This document shows positions 53,355 to 60,625 of a DNA stretch of 64,000 nt, piece after piece. The notes below the pieces were generated by a model, which searched no databases, was not told the origin of the DNA, and saw only the letters and a list, made by a program, of their open reading frames with translations. The DNA is from a virus, in the IMG/VR virus record IMGVR_UViG_3300027974_000020, positions 62,001 to 126,000 of that record, one strand, 5' to 3'. The translations under genes and the position numbers were made by a program. Within the stretch, counting starts at the first letter, position 1. Every line of letters starts with the position of its first letter.

Positions 53355-54806
53355 ATGAAGAATAAACCAACAACAAACAAGGAGGAAACGGTGTATAAAG
53401 ACACTGTCTACGCAAAACTGAGAAGGGCACTTTACAATGTCATTCTCGAAGGTAAATTCATGCAAGAAACTCAATGGGACGAGAATGGACGATGCCACAT
53501 GGTTCAGACATTTGGTGACCGTGGAATTATTGCAACAATGCAACGAAAAGCAAATAACAAAGGATGGGTTGTATTCTTTACTTTGTGCATGTACAAGCAC
53601 GAGCAAAATCACATTCCATTCATGCGTGATTTGAAAGTTAGATTGACTATCAATGAAACTCCATCTGGAGTAAGATTATTGTGGTTTGTTAATGGTAAGC
53701 CACAATGGATGGTAGAAAGTAGTCAAATGGCTTTCTCAAATAAATTCCATCATACTGGACATATAGTTCAAGAAGTTATTAATCAGATCAAGAGTATATA
53801 TTCTCCTGAAGATTTTATACCGATCTTGAAGTACATGCAAAATCCAACATGCAAAGAGTATACTTTGTATGGCCTTAACCAAAGGTGGATGAAAAAGTTA
53901 TCAGGTGGAACAAACCCTAGGCAAATCTTGAATAAAATCTATGGCAAAGATGGGCAGGATGGGTTGAGCAGAAATGCTTTTGGTTCAAATATTGGCAAAA
54001 AGAGTTTTGCTACATTTGCTATAGCAGCTGAGCTAGTGCGATATTTGAAATCATTTCCTACATCATTCTTTGATAAAATCATTCTTGATGACTTTGCAGT
54101 ACAAGATATTGCATACTTGGGGATGATGTATCAAGATGTAACTTACATCCAATATTTCATTAAGTACTTTAATCACAGTAAAATCCAACAAGATTTTATT
54201 AATGCGATTAATAACTTTGAAATGTATCCACATTCTGATTATGACATTTCAGATGCTACAGAACGTTTCTTTAGGATGAGCATTTGGCAGGAAGCACGTG
54301 ATACCGGCAGGATGTTCAAGGAAATAAAGAACAGAGCTGTTCGGAGAAACATCATTGCACTTAAAGGCACGGTTCAAGAAACCCATGACCTTGTCACTAT
54401 CGAGAATGCAAAGCTAGCTCGAGAAGATAAGCAAATCAAATACAGTGATAAGAGCCTTATCCTGGATGGTCAACAGATAACAGATAATATTATTTCTGTT
54501 CTTCCGAAGACAACGTTTGATTTAATATTATGGGGTTCACAACAGCACAACTGCATAGGTAGCTATGGAGATCGTGTTGCTCGTGGCACAGGTGCGATTG
54601 TTGTTGGATTCAAAGATGTGACAACAGATACTTGGGTCGGCCATGCTGAACTCAATAACTATTTCAACAGCTTTGGAAGTTCTTGGACAATCATGCAGTT
54701 GAGGGGCAAATATAACTCAAACCTTGATGAGTCAGATGAAACTACTATTCGTTTGTTTCTGGACAACATACTCAATGCTTGGAATGAAGAGTTAGTATTG
54801 CCATAA
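53355..54806 (+). CDS. PcfJ-like protein
   Basis: This 483-residue protein has at its C-terminus the PcfJ signature: LILWGSQQHNCIGSYGDRVA, AIVVGFKDVTTDTWVGHAEL, WTIMQLRGKYNSNL. PcfJ-like proteins occur in phages and plasmids and are poorly understood; a nuclease/DNA-associated or defence role has been proposed. The N-terminal 250 residues are aromatic-rich and helical. GGAGGGGAG precedes ATG 53355 in the same leader (ACTCTCTAGGAGGGGAGTA) as the 46554 gene. CGG A is read normally (GTT CGG AGA). Confidence 0.75.
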   Translation: MKNKPTTNKEETVYKDTVYAKLRRALYNVILEGKFMQETQWDENGRCHMVQTFGDRGIIATMQRKANNKGWVVFFTLCMYKHEQNHIPFMRDLKVRLTINETPSGVRLLWFVNGKPQWMVESSQMAFSNKFHHTGHIVQEVINQIKSIYSPEDFIPILKYMQNPTCKEYTLYGLNQRWMKKLSGGTNPRQILNKIYGKDGQDGLSRNAFGSNIGKKSFATFAIAAELVRYLKSFPTSFFDKIILDDFAVQDIAYLGMMYQDVTYIQYFIKYFNHSKIQQDFINAINNFEMYPHSDYDISDATERFFRMSIWQEARDTGRMFKEIKNRAVRRNIIALKGTVQETHDLVTIENAKLAREDKQIKYSDKSLILDGQQITDNIISVLPKTTFDLILWGSQQHNCIGSYGDRVARGTGAIVVGFKDVTTDTWVGHAELNNYFNSFGSSWTIMQLRGKYNSNLDESDETTIRLFLDNILNAWNEELVLP

Positions 54807-54831
54807 AGTTTTACCTCAGGTAAATAAGAGA

Positions 54832-54900
54832 GAAGGGTCCTTCGGGACTCTTTTCTTTTATGCCTAGTTCACAGGTCTCAGATCACTGAGGTCGCTAGGC
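54832..54900 (+). promoter_or_regulatory. Terminator-hairpin cassette 13 (elaborated)
   Basis: AGGGTCC-TTCG-GGACTCT terminator, then a longer stem in which GCCTAG (54862) pairs with CTAGGC (54895) and CTCAG pairs with CTGAG inside, an elaborated version of the hairpin family. Confidence 0.7.
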
Positions 54901-54936
54901 AAGTAATACAAACCAATAAACCCTTAAGGAGGGAAT

Positions 54937-57528
54937 ATGGAAGACCAACCGGTCAAACCGCCCGATGCAGCGGCCAATGCATCAACAAAGGAGAAGAAGA
55001 TGCCAAAAGGTATCATCACTTTCCTGAAGGGGCGCTTTCGCGTTCTGACAAATAATCCAACTCCGAAAGAGGAGCAGGCATACAATTTGTCTCAGGAAAC
55101 CAATAAGCCAGTCCCGTTTGGACGGATCAAGACTGTTACTGGATACAATTATGTCCAGGACGTCTACGCTGTTCAGACTGGTGACTTCACCTACTCCTTG
55201 TTGGAGAACAAACTTACTAAGCGGGGAATTAAGTTCCGTTTAGGAGTCGTCTCTAACAAGGATCTATCAGAGCTCGTAATCAAACACGAACTGTTCAGTC
55301 TTAATGACATGATCAGTAAGTGCAGGTTCGCATGGGCTAACGCATCATACACCTTCTTCCTGGAGGTTCAAGACAGTAAAGAAGCATCAAGCTTTGATCT
55401 GTCTGATCTTGGGTTGGAGGTCTATGACTTCAAGAAGACCAGCAAACGTTTGCAGGAAGTGACTCGTATCACTCAAATGCATTCGTCTGGTCCGATTGGC
55501 AAACTTGATTATCGCATGTTGGAAGATCTTCCTGGTGAAGAACTTGCATATGATGGTCCAGTATTTGTCAGCGACTCATTTGCAGTGCGTTCTTGCTTTA
55601 GTATGACTGATGGTCCTGCTAAGAACAAGCACATTGCAATGATCAATCGCGGTAAGATCGGTCCAATGATTGGTCGTATTCTGATGGATCAAGGTGAAGT
55701 TAAGGGCCTTGTCCACGTTGTTCCACGACAACAGCTAGGTGCGGATGTGGTTTTCCACAAATCTGCTCTGAAGCGAGAGTTAAAGACTGACGATGGACGT
55801 TGGCACTATACTGCCTTCAAACACAAGAACCTCCACACTGCTATGTGGGATATGCAAACTATGTTCAATAACCATACCTGGTTAATGACCAAAGAGCAAT
55901 TCACACTGGACATGGAGTCTGTTATCACTGACTTTAACAAGTCTGTTGAGAATGGACAGCTTCCTGACTGGATTATCCACCAGGAAACTGACGGGCACAA
56001 GGATGACTCAGCTCCACAAGTAGAGCATGTGACATCTGGCTGGAAGAAGAGTTACATCCGCTGGCAACAAGCTGGTTTGGATGTAACTGCATCTAGCAAC
56101 CTCGTCTACATGGCTTTCGGATCATTGCTGAACCAAATGCGTTCTGCTTTGAAACGAAACACGTGGTGGGTTCCCATCTCTAATGCCTTTACGGCGACAG
56201 TAACCACCTTCGATGCTTTGGAGGTCATGGGTAACTTTGAGCTGCCTCAGCACAAACGAGACATGGTGTTCTTTGATGAACGCTTTGGCTGTATTGTGCC
56301 GACTAAGCGGTTCATTGAGACTGCTGACCTTCATGACACGTGGGATCAGGACGGTGACCAAGCTAAGTTCATCCGCATTAAACTGTGGAGTTCTTCGCTT
56401 GTTATGAGCCTTGATGGATACAACCATCCGGAACTCAGGGAAACATATGTCATTCCTGCTGATTTGGTAGTGCCAAGCACTCCTGAAGAGGCAATTGATA
56501 TGTGTGTCGTTATCCGTTCACCAAACGGTCCTGGCGGTTACTCTATCGAACGGTTTGATGCTGAAACGATGCCATGGCTTCGTGTAGCGGAAGATCGTGT
56601 ACAGGTAATTGATCTGGCCAAAGCACCAGCTGCAATGAGCACTTTGCTCGTTACAACTGAATGCGGTCAGATTAATAGCTCCACTACCTACAGCAAGGAA
56701 TTGTTCAACCGGGATCATGCTCTTAATATGATCTTGGCACAGATGAATAACCCTGGTGTTGGTAGGTACGCTAATCTCATTATGGTTTGGGCTGCAACAT
56801 TTGGTCCAAGCTATCCTGATAAGTTGCCTGCAATTGGTAACGATGTCATTGACTGTGTTCAACAGACCGCAGACCTTGGTTCATTTGTTCAATTGCAAAG
56901 TGACTACTCAGAAATGGCTGAAAGCATTGCTCAGGCGATCATTGACAGCGGTTGTGGTATTGACCGTTATGTTCTTGAGACCCGGTTCCCTGCACTCAGC
57001 GATGAGACACGCCAAATGCTGGTAGATATTGCAGTAGACGGTCAGTTTACTGAGATGTACAACGCATACAATCAAACTATTACAAAGGTGCAAAATATCG
57101 CATCCAAGGGTAGCTTTGATCTGCGTTTGACATCTGACACTCGTAACAAAGTGTACAATGCAATTCCAGCTATGAGGGAGTCAACCTCTGTTTGGTGCCG
57201 TGGCATCTGGTCAAAGTATGAACGTGAACTCTCAAGGGTTGACGGTAAGTACTCTGAACTGTCCAAGAATACCAATCGCTTTGTAAAGATGTCTGCTGTT
57301 GCACAACGCACAGAAGAAATCTCTACCATCATTGGTGCACTGTTGGATGAAGTCAAGGCAACATCACATCCTGAGCTCTATGCTCTTGCTATCTACCGTT
57401 GGATCATTGATCCGGAACTGACTCGCAGTAAGTATGGCGTGTCTGACCGTATCATCTTCCAGAACGGAATAGACGGACAAGAGACCATCATGGATCTCAT
57501 TATCACAGCAATCAAGGACCTGAAGTAA
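54937..57528 (+). CDS. Large protein, candidate two-barrel RNA polymerase
   Basis: This 863-residue protein starts at ATG 54937 behind TTAAGGAGGGAAT; an internal ATG at 54999 with AAAGGAG could give a second, shorter product. Its codon usage is GC-richer than most of the window. Around residue 252 is GEVKGLVHVVPRQQLGADVV, resembling the GG.KG...V strand of the first double-psi barrel of QDE-1/YonO-type polymerases, and at 470-474 is DQDGD (TWDQDGDQAKF), the DxDGD catalytic motif. The two lie about 217 residues apart in the expected order. If correct it would transcribe phage genes, possibly from the right-arm cassettes. DNA-binding and exit-channel parts were not identified, so this is tentative. 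Confidence 0.45.
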   Translation: MEDQPVKPPDAAANASTKEKKMPKGIITFLKGRFRVLTNNPTPKEEQAYNLSQETNKPVPFGRIKTVTGYNYVQDVYAVQTGDFTYSLLENKLTKRGIKFRLGVVSNKDLSELVIKHELFSLNDMISKCRFAWANASYTFFLEVQDSKEASSFDLSDLGLEVYDFKKTSKRLQEVTRITQMHSSGPIGKLDYRMLEDLPGEELAYDGPVFVSDSFAVRSCFSMTDGPAKNKHIAMINRGKIGPMIGRILMDQGEVKGLVHVVPRQQLGADVVFHKSALKRELKTDDGRWHYTAFKHKNLHTAMWDMQTMFNNHTWLMTKEQFTLDMESVITDFNKSVENGQLPDWIIHQETDGHKDDSAPQVEHVTSGWKKSYIRWQQAGLDVTASSNLVYMAFGSLLNQMRSALKRNTWWVPISNAFTATVTTFDALEVMGNFELPQHKRDMVFFDERFGCIVPTKRFIETADLHDTWDQDGDQAKFIRIKLWSSSLVMSLDGYNHPELRETYVIPADLVVPSTPEEAIDMCVVIRSPNGPGGYSIERFDAETMPWLRVAEDRVQVIDLAKAPAAMSTLLVTTECGQINSSTTYSKELFNRDHALNMILAQMNNPGVGRYANLIMVWAATFGPSYPDKLPAIGNDVIDCVQQTADLGSFVQLQSDYSEMAESIAQAIIDSGCGIDRYVLETRFPALSDETRQMLVDIAVDGQFTEMYNAYNQTITKVQNIASKGSFDLRLTSDTRNKVYNAIPAMRESTSVWCRGIWSKYERELSRVDGKYSELSKNTNRFVKMSAVAQRTEEISTIIGALLDEVKATSHPELYALAIYRWIIDPELTRSKYGVSDRIIFQNGIDGQETIMDLIITAIKDLK

Positions 57529-57551
57529 TAGGTTCTTCCGAGTAAAGAGAG

Positions 57552-57660
57552 AGAGCCCCTGGGGAAACCTAGGGGTTCTTTCTTTATTCCTAGATCCTAG
57601 GTCTTTAGTTATTATATTAATATTTTTTTTTCCTAGATCTTAGGACCCTATTCTAAAGTC
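57552..57660 (+). promoter_or_regulatory. Terminator and degenerate hairpins, cassette 14
   Basis: CCCCTGGG/CCTAGGGG terminator with T tract, then CTAGATCCTAGGTCTTTAG (57590-57608) and CCTAGATCTTAGG (57632-57644) after a run of T. Two degraded copies of the hairpin in tandem suggest decay at the edge of the array. Confidence 0.55.
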
Positions 57661-57745
57661 ACTCGGCGATTGCTTAGCCCTCAGACTCAAAATAGGCTGA
57701 GATTCTAAATCCTCTTTGGCTCATTTCCCTTGACGGGCTTGGGCT

Positions 57746-57809
57746 AAAAGGGGGGATTTTCTCTCTTCTTTGCTCAATGTCCCTAACGGGTCTGGGCCAA
57801 AAGGGGGGG
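57746..57809 (+). promoter_or_regulatory. AAAAGGGGGG leader motifs 1 and 2
   Basis: AAAAGGGGGG at 57746-57755 and AAAAGGGGGGG at 57799-57809, upstream of the SSB-like gene, within two related leader repeats (GACGGGCTTGGGCTAAAAGG and AACGGGTCTGGGCCAAAAGG). Confidence 0.7.
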
Positions 57810-57872
57810 ATTATTCCCTATTATAAAGGCATTCTTGGGAGCCTACAATTCCAAGAGAACAAGGAGACGATT

Positions 57873-58385
57873 GTGACACTCACAGTCTACATTAATACCC
57901 CTCCTGCTGTTCGGGAGAACAAGACCACAGGTGAGACTTTCTTCTCATCTTTGGTTGGCGTTTCTGCCGAACTCAGGGCAACACTTCCACAGGTGGACGT
58001 TCTCAACTGGAACATCCAAAAGTGGGAAAACCTCACGCTTGACGCTGAAGTTGCTGCACTCATTGGCTACACCGCTGATGAGCCAGTTGACGAAGTGGTC
58101 ATTCCAAAGCACGAAGCCATTGACGCCTTCTTCCAATCTGCTGTTGCAGGTGGACTGAAGTTGGCAATCGTTTGTGACTCCGTCCAGCACGGGAAAGTCA
58201 CTGAAGGTGTTAACCCTAACACTAACAAGAACGAGCGCCGTATGGCTATCTGGCCTGAAGGTGAGTTCAGCATTGAACTGTTCAAGCCGACTGCAAAGGC
58301 TAAAGTCAGTGCTGCTACGGCAGACCGCTTGCGTAACAACAAGCAAGAAACAGCAGTAACTTCGGACGGAGATGCACCGTTCTGA
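57873..58385 (+). CDS. SSB-like protein
   Basis: I chose GTG 57873 (CAAGGAGACGATT upstream). The 170-residue protein starts MTLTVYINTPPAVRENKTTG and continues FFSSLVGVSAELRATLP, a beta-barrel OB-like region, and ends in an acidic tip TSDGDAPF. A short D-rich PF ending is the hallmark of bacterial SSB, where it recruits partners, and recA is encoded in the window. I did not identify the whole OB fold with certainty. One CGG (GTT CGG GAG) is used as arginine. Confidence 0.55.
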   Translation: MTLTVYINTPPAVRENKTTGETFFSSLVGVSAELRATLPQVDVLNWNIQKWENLTLDAEVAALIGYTADEPVDEVVIPKHEAIDAFFQSAVAGGLKLAIVCDSVQHGKVTEGVNPNTNKNERRMAIWPEGEFSIELFKPTAKAKVSAATADRLRNNKQETAVTSDGDAPF

Positions 58386-58410
58386 GTTGACTGCTCATTC
58401 CCCAAGGTGT

Positions 58411-58460
58411 GGAGTGTGGGACATTTGCTTCGGCGAGTGTCCTACACTCCCCCTTTTTTT
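58411..58460 (+). terminator. Terminator after SSB-like gene
   Basis: GGAGTGTGGGACA pairs with TGTCCTACACTCC around TTTGCTTCGGCGAG, followed by CCCTTTTTTT. Confidence 0.85.
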
Positions 58461-58462
58461 AC

Positions 58463-58593
58463 TTAGTTCCTCGGCTACTCCTACGGAGTAGGCCTCAGAA
58501 CTAATTCGCTGGCTGACGCCAGCTCAGACTCTTGCTATCCCCTCCTTGGATGTGCTAGCTCAGTAGTATAATAATATTGTATTACTGGGCTAG
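58463..58593 (+). ncRNA. Three-hairpin structured region
   Basis: Three successive hairpins without coding potential: TTAGTTC...CTACTCC-TAC-GGAGTAG...GAACTAA (58463-58505), GCTGGC-TGAC-GCCAGC (58508-58523) and CTAGCTCAGTA...TACTGGGCTAG (58555-58593). Perfect stems and a tetraloop suggest a functional RNA, leader or attenuator before the 58688 gene. It is not a tRNA: there is no acceptor/T-arm pair. Confidence 0.5.
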
Positions 58594-58644
58594 ACATTCT
58601 AAAAAAAAATTCAACTAGTACAATAGTCACCAAAACTCAACTAC

Positions 58645-58654
58645 AAAAGGGGGG
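58645..58654 (+). promoter_or_regulatory. AAAAGGGGGG leader motif 3
   Basis: The motif lies 34 bases before ATG 58688, with TACAAT at 58617 as a possible -10 further upstream. Confidence 0.6.
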
Positions 58655-58687
58655 TTTTCTAAATATTCCTATCTTGAAAGGATTGTT

Positions 58688-58906
58688 ATGACATCAGAAG
58701 ATACCGTATGGCACATCTCAAGTGCAATCATTGCTGCAATGTTTCCACCTAAATCATGGTGTGAAGAAGCAACCAACGATGAACTTGACAAAGCATTGTT
58801 CAGGGTCCTCAACAGTGAAGGGGAATCAAAAATCTCTCACATCAAAGGACTGAACAAGTTGGATGAAGTCCTTGCTACTCTTGCTAAAGAAGCAGGAATA
58901 AAATAA
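58688..58906 (+). CDS. Small hypothetical protein
   Basis: This 72-residue protein (MTSEDTVWHISSAIIAAMFP...) is helical, with KISHIKGLNKLDEVLATLAK. GAAAGGATT precedes ATG 58688. It overlaps the next gene by TAATG. No family recognised. Confidence 0.55.
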   Translation: MTSEDTVWHISSAIIAAMFPPKSWCEEATNDELDKALFRVLNSEGESKISHIKGLNKLDEVLATLAKEAGIK

Positions 58907-59127
58907 TGTCAACAATAAGAATTAACACAAACACGTGTTTGCATTGCAAGCAAGAAGGTTTCATCGAAATGTCAGAAGATGAATACAATCGAGGCATCAA
59001 TGCATTCAACGAAGGAGAATTAATTCAATGTGCATTCCCAGGTCTATCTGTAGATCAAAGGGAACAAGTCATTTCTGGAACTCATCCAGAGTGTTGGAAT
59101 GAACTGTTCGCAGAAAAAGAACATTAG
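58906..59127 (+). CDS. Actinophage-type small zinc protein
   Basis: This 73-residue protein has NTCLHCKQEGFIEMSEDEYN, GELIQCAFPGLSVDQREQVI and SGTHPECWNELF. The combination CxxC...GELIQ.AFP.LS...E..ISGTHPECW is widespread in mycobacterio- and streptophage small proteins, which supports an actinobacterial host. The function is unknown; the Cys and His residues likely bind zinc. Confidence 0.7.
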   Translation: MSTIRINTNTCLHCKQEGFIEMSEDEYNRGINAFNEGELIQCAFPGLSVDQREQVISGTHPECWNELFAEKEH

Positions 59128-59155
59128 ATCTACGGGCATTTGTTTGTAAAAGCTG

Positions 59156-59269
59156 ACCCTTTTTGGGTTGCGCAGACATTTGCGCCGTATACAGGTAATC
59201 AACACCTGAAAACCCCTCGGTAGTCCTATCGAGATGAAGTTGATTATGGATAGACGAGCTATAGCGTCT
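59156..59269 (+). ncRNA. Compact multi-hairpin RNA candidate
   Basis: Within 114 bases: ACCC-TTTTT-GGGT (59156), GCGCA-GACATT-TGCGC (59170), CAGGT-AATCAAC-ACCTG (59192), CTCGGTA-GTCC-TATCGAG (59216) and AGACG-AGCTATAG-CGTCT (59252), with an alternative ATCAAC/GTTGAT pairing (59198 with 59239). Five adjacent stems are more than expected by chance, and no coding frame of any quality crosses the 59128-59407 interval. It could be a regulatory or structural RNA or a leader for the membrane operon. Confidence 0.5.
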
Positions 59270-59388
59270 TTAAACATTTAGGATAGCCTAGGCCACTGGT
59301 ACAAGGGCGACACAAGAACACTGTCTGGTATATGCAGAAGAAGCGTTGTATCAATATACTTTTAAAAAATAAGACTAGTACCCTACGT

Positions 59389-59398
59389 AAAAGGGGGG
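59389..59398 (+). promoter_or_regulatory. AAAAGGGGGG leader motif 4
   Basis: The motif is nine bases before ATG 59408, close enough to act as, or overlap, the ribosome-binding site (GGGGGGAAGGG). Confidence 0.65.
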
Positions 59399-59407
59399 AA
59401 GGGCAAT

Positions 59408-59509
59408 ATGAAAACAATAACATTAATATTAACATCATTCATCGCCGGCGGACTTACCATGATCGTATGGGTTCGCAGGATGTTCAAAACAATGGAAGGA
59501 CAATTATGA
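59408..59509 (+). CDS. 33-residue single-pass membrane peptide
   Basis: MKTITLILTSFIAGGLTMIV followed by WVRRMFKTMEGQL: one hydrophobic helix and a basic end. It is too short for standard gene calling, but it has a close G-rich ribosome-binding site and its stop overlaps the next ATG (ATGA). It resembles small phage membrane peptides (holin/antiholin or regulators). Confidence 0.55.
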   Translation: MKTITLILTSFIAGGLTMIVWVRRMFKTMEGQL

Positions 59510-59691
59510 GTTACAAAAAGTTATTTTGGGGCTATGTAACACTAAACGTTATTTGGGGATTTCTTTATGGAATCTACCTTGGTGGCAAACAAGTCCAAGC
59601 AAGCGACAGGATCAGTGAGTTCAAGTTCAGCGATAAAATGCAAGAAATGGTCAAGTACTACGAAAACAAGAATAAGGAACAAGTAGCATGA
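59506..59691 (+). CDS. Membrane-anchored protein
   Basis: ATG 59506 overlaps the previous stop. The 61-residue protein has the membrane helix YVTLNVIWGFLYGIYLGG followed by a charged helix (FKFSDKMQEMVKYYENKNKE). Its stop overlaps the ATG of the next gene, continuing the coupled operon. Confidence 0.55.
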   Translation: MSYKKLFWGYVTLNVIWGFLYGIYLGGKQVQASDRISEFKFSDKMQEMVKYYENKNKEQVA

Positions 59692-59861
59692 TGATCCAAG
59701 TCATAGATGGTGAACTACGTACAGGCGTATGTGCAATATGTCACAAAAGAAAACCAACCATAACTGTATCAATAAACACTAAAGGAAGTCGGATACTCAC
59801 CACTGAAGATTGGTGCTTAGAAGACTTTAATAGTCTAAAAGAAAGAATATCACTAAAATGA
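59688..59861 (+). CDS. Small CxxC protein
   Basis: This 57-residue protein (MMIQVIDGELRTGVCAICHK...) has CAICHKRKPT and a second Cys in DWCLED; a zinc or RNA-binding role is possible. AGT CGG ATA is read in frame here. It overlaps the upstream and downstream genes by 4 bases (ATGA) each. Confidence 0.55.
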   Translation: MMIQVIDGELRTGVCAICHKRKPTITVSINTKGSRILTTEDWCLEDFNSLKERISLK

Positions 59862-59959
59862 AGAAACTCACAGCAATCACTACAGCAATAGCATTTGTTC
59901 TTGCCGGCTTAGCCGTATATCTCAAGAAAATGAGACTATTCAAAAAGGATAAATCATGA
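59858..59959 (+). CDS. 33-residue membrane peptide
   Basis: MKKLTAITTAIAFVLAGLAV followed by YLKKMRLFKKDKS: one hydrophobic helix and a strongly basic tail. It is ATGA-coupled on both sides. Function unknown. Confidence 0.5.
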   Translation: MKKLTAITTAIAFVLAGLAVYLKKMRLFKKDKS

Positions 59960-60195
59960 ACTCAATACTTATTATTTCACTTGTATTGTCTCATCTACTA
60001 GCCATAGCCATAAGCGCAAAATGGACATCTAAACTCATCTACACTGACATTAAAACTAATTACGATGTTATTGAGTTTGTGCGGGTGATAGAAGAAGTTC
60101 AATCTAGAAGAAACCACCCCACAGCTAGGCCTCAGTTCTATGATTGGGAAACGGAAGAAAAGTTCGAAAACATCATCGATCAATTCGACAAATAA
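59956..60195 (+). CDS. Membrane-anchored protein
   Basis: This 79-residue protein has an N-terminal membrane helix (IISLVLSHLLAIAISAKW) and an acidic cytoplasmic domain (ETEEKFENIIDQFDK). It ends the five-gene coupled operon. Confidence 0.55.
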   Translation: MNSILIISLVLSHLLAIAISAKWTSKLIYTDIKTNYDVIEFVRVIEEVQSRRNHPTARPQFYDWETEEKFENIIDQFDK

Positions 60196-60216
60196 TCATT
60201 CTAAACCACCTCCTAT

Positions 60217-60226
60217 AAAAGGGGGG
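60217..60226 (+). promoter_or_regulatory. AAAAGGGGGG leader motif 5
   Basis: TATAAAAGGGGGGC, with TATAAA directly adjacent; it lies 22 bases upstream of the 60249 peptide. Confidence 0.6.
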
Positions 60227-60248
60227 CAATCATAGAAAGGGGTGATGA

Positions 60249-60308
60249 ATGTTCGATTGGTTCTTTGATTTAATAGCTGATCTAATAGATGCAATATTCG
60301 GAAACTAA
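60249..60308 (+). CDS. 19-residue amphipathic peptide
   Basis: MFDWFFDLIADLIDAIFGN is hydrophobic with Asp at intervals of 3-4, as in toxin-like or delta-lysin-like amphipathic helices. GAAAGGGGTGATGA precedes the ATG. The peptide is too short to be certain, but its position (directly upstream of 60323-60535) and composition are noteworthy. Confidence 0.4.
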   Translation: MFDWFFDLIADLIDAIFGN

Positions 60309-60322
60309 TGAAAGGAAAAAGT

Positions 60323-60535
60323 ATGCGTAAGCTTGGAGAACTGCTTGGTAAAACCACAGCAGGAAGTAAGGAACTGGTTAAAAGTTCAATTACTGGTTCT
60401 AAGAAAGTGGCTTCTGTCACTAAAACAGCAGTAGTCGATGCAAAATCTGACTTTGTTGCTGGCTTCAAAGCTACTTCTGGTACTCCTGTTGTTCCAACAG
60501 TAGATACAATAGAAGTTATTGAAGTAACGGAGTAA
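60323..60535 (+). CDS. Small basic/helical protein
   Basis: I chose ATG 60323 (AAGGA eight bases upstream). The 70-residue protein (MRKLGELLGKTTAGSKELVK...) is Lys/Ser-rich with an amphipathic helix and an acidic end (VIEVTE), similar in style to nucleoid- or membrane-associated proteins. Function unknown. Confidence 0.5.
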   Translation: MRKLGELLGKTTAGSKELVKSSITGSKKVASVTKTAVVDAKSDFVAGFKATSGTPVVPTVDTIEVIEVTE

Positions 60536-60539
60536 ACCC

Positions 60540-60549
60540 AAAAGGGGGG
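60540..60549 (+). promoter_or_regulatory. AAAAGGGGGG leader motif 6
   Basis: CCCAAAAGGGGGGATTGCG lies 77 bases before ATG 60626; there is no other gene in between. Confidence 0.6.
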
Positions 60550-60625
60550 ATTGCGTATCTAGTGCAATCTCTTTATATAATATCACATAACAACATATCC
60601 CATAATATCACAGAAAGATAATATC

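Noticed and set aside
45981-57660. The repeated hairpins as CsrA/RsmA binding sites or a CRISPR array
   Set aside because: The loops are ANAGG rather than the GGA-containing ANGGA of CsrA sites, spacing and stems vary, there are no spacers of equal length, and no cas genes are present.
57072-58405. Minus-strand open frames opposite the polymerase-like and SSB-like genes
   Set aside because: They have no ribosome-binding site and lie entirely within well-supported plus-strand genes.
58550-58600. tRNA gene suggested by TAGCTCAGTA
   Set aside because: No acceptor stem, anticodon arm or T-loop (GTTCGA) can be fitted around it. I saw no tRNA gene anywhere in the window.
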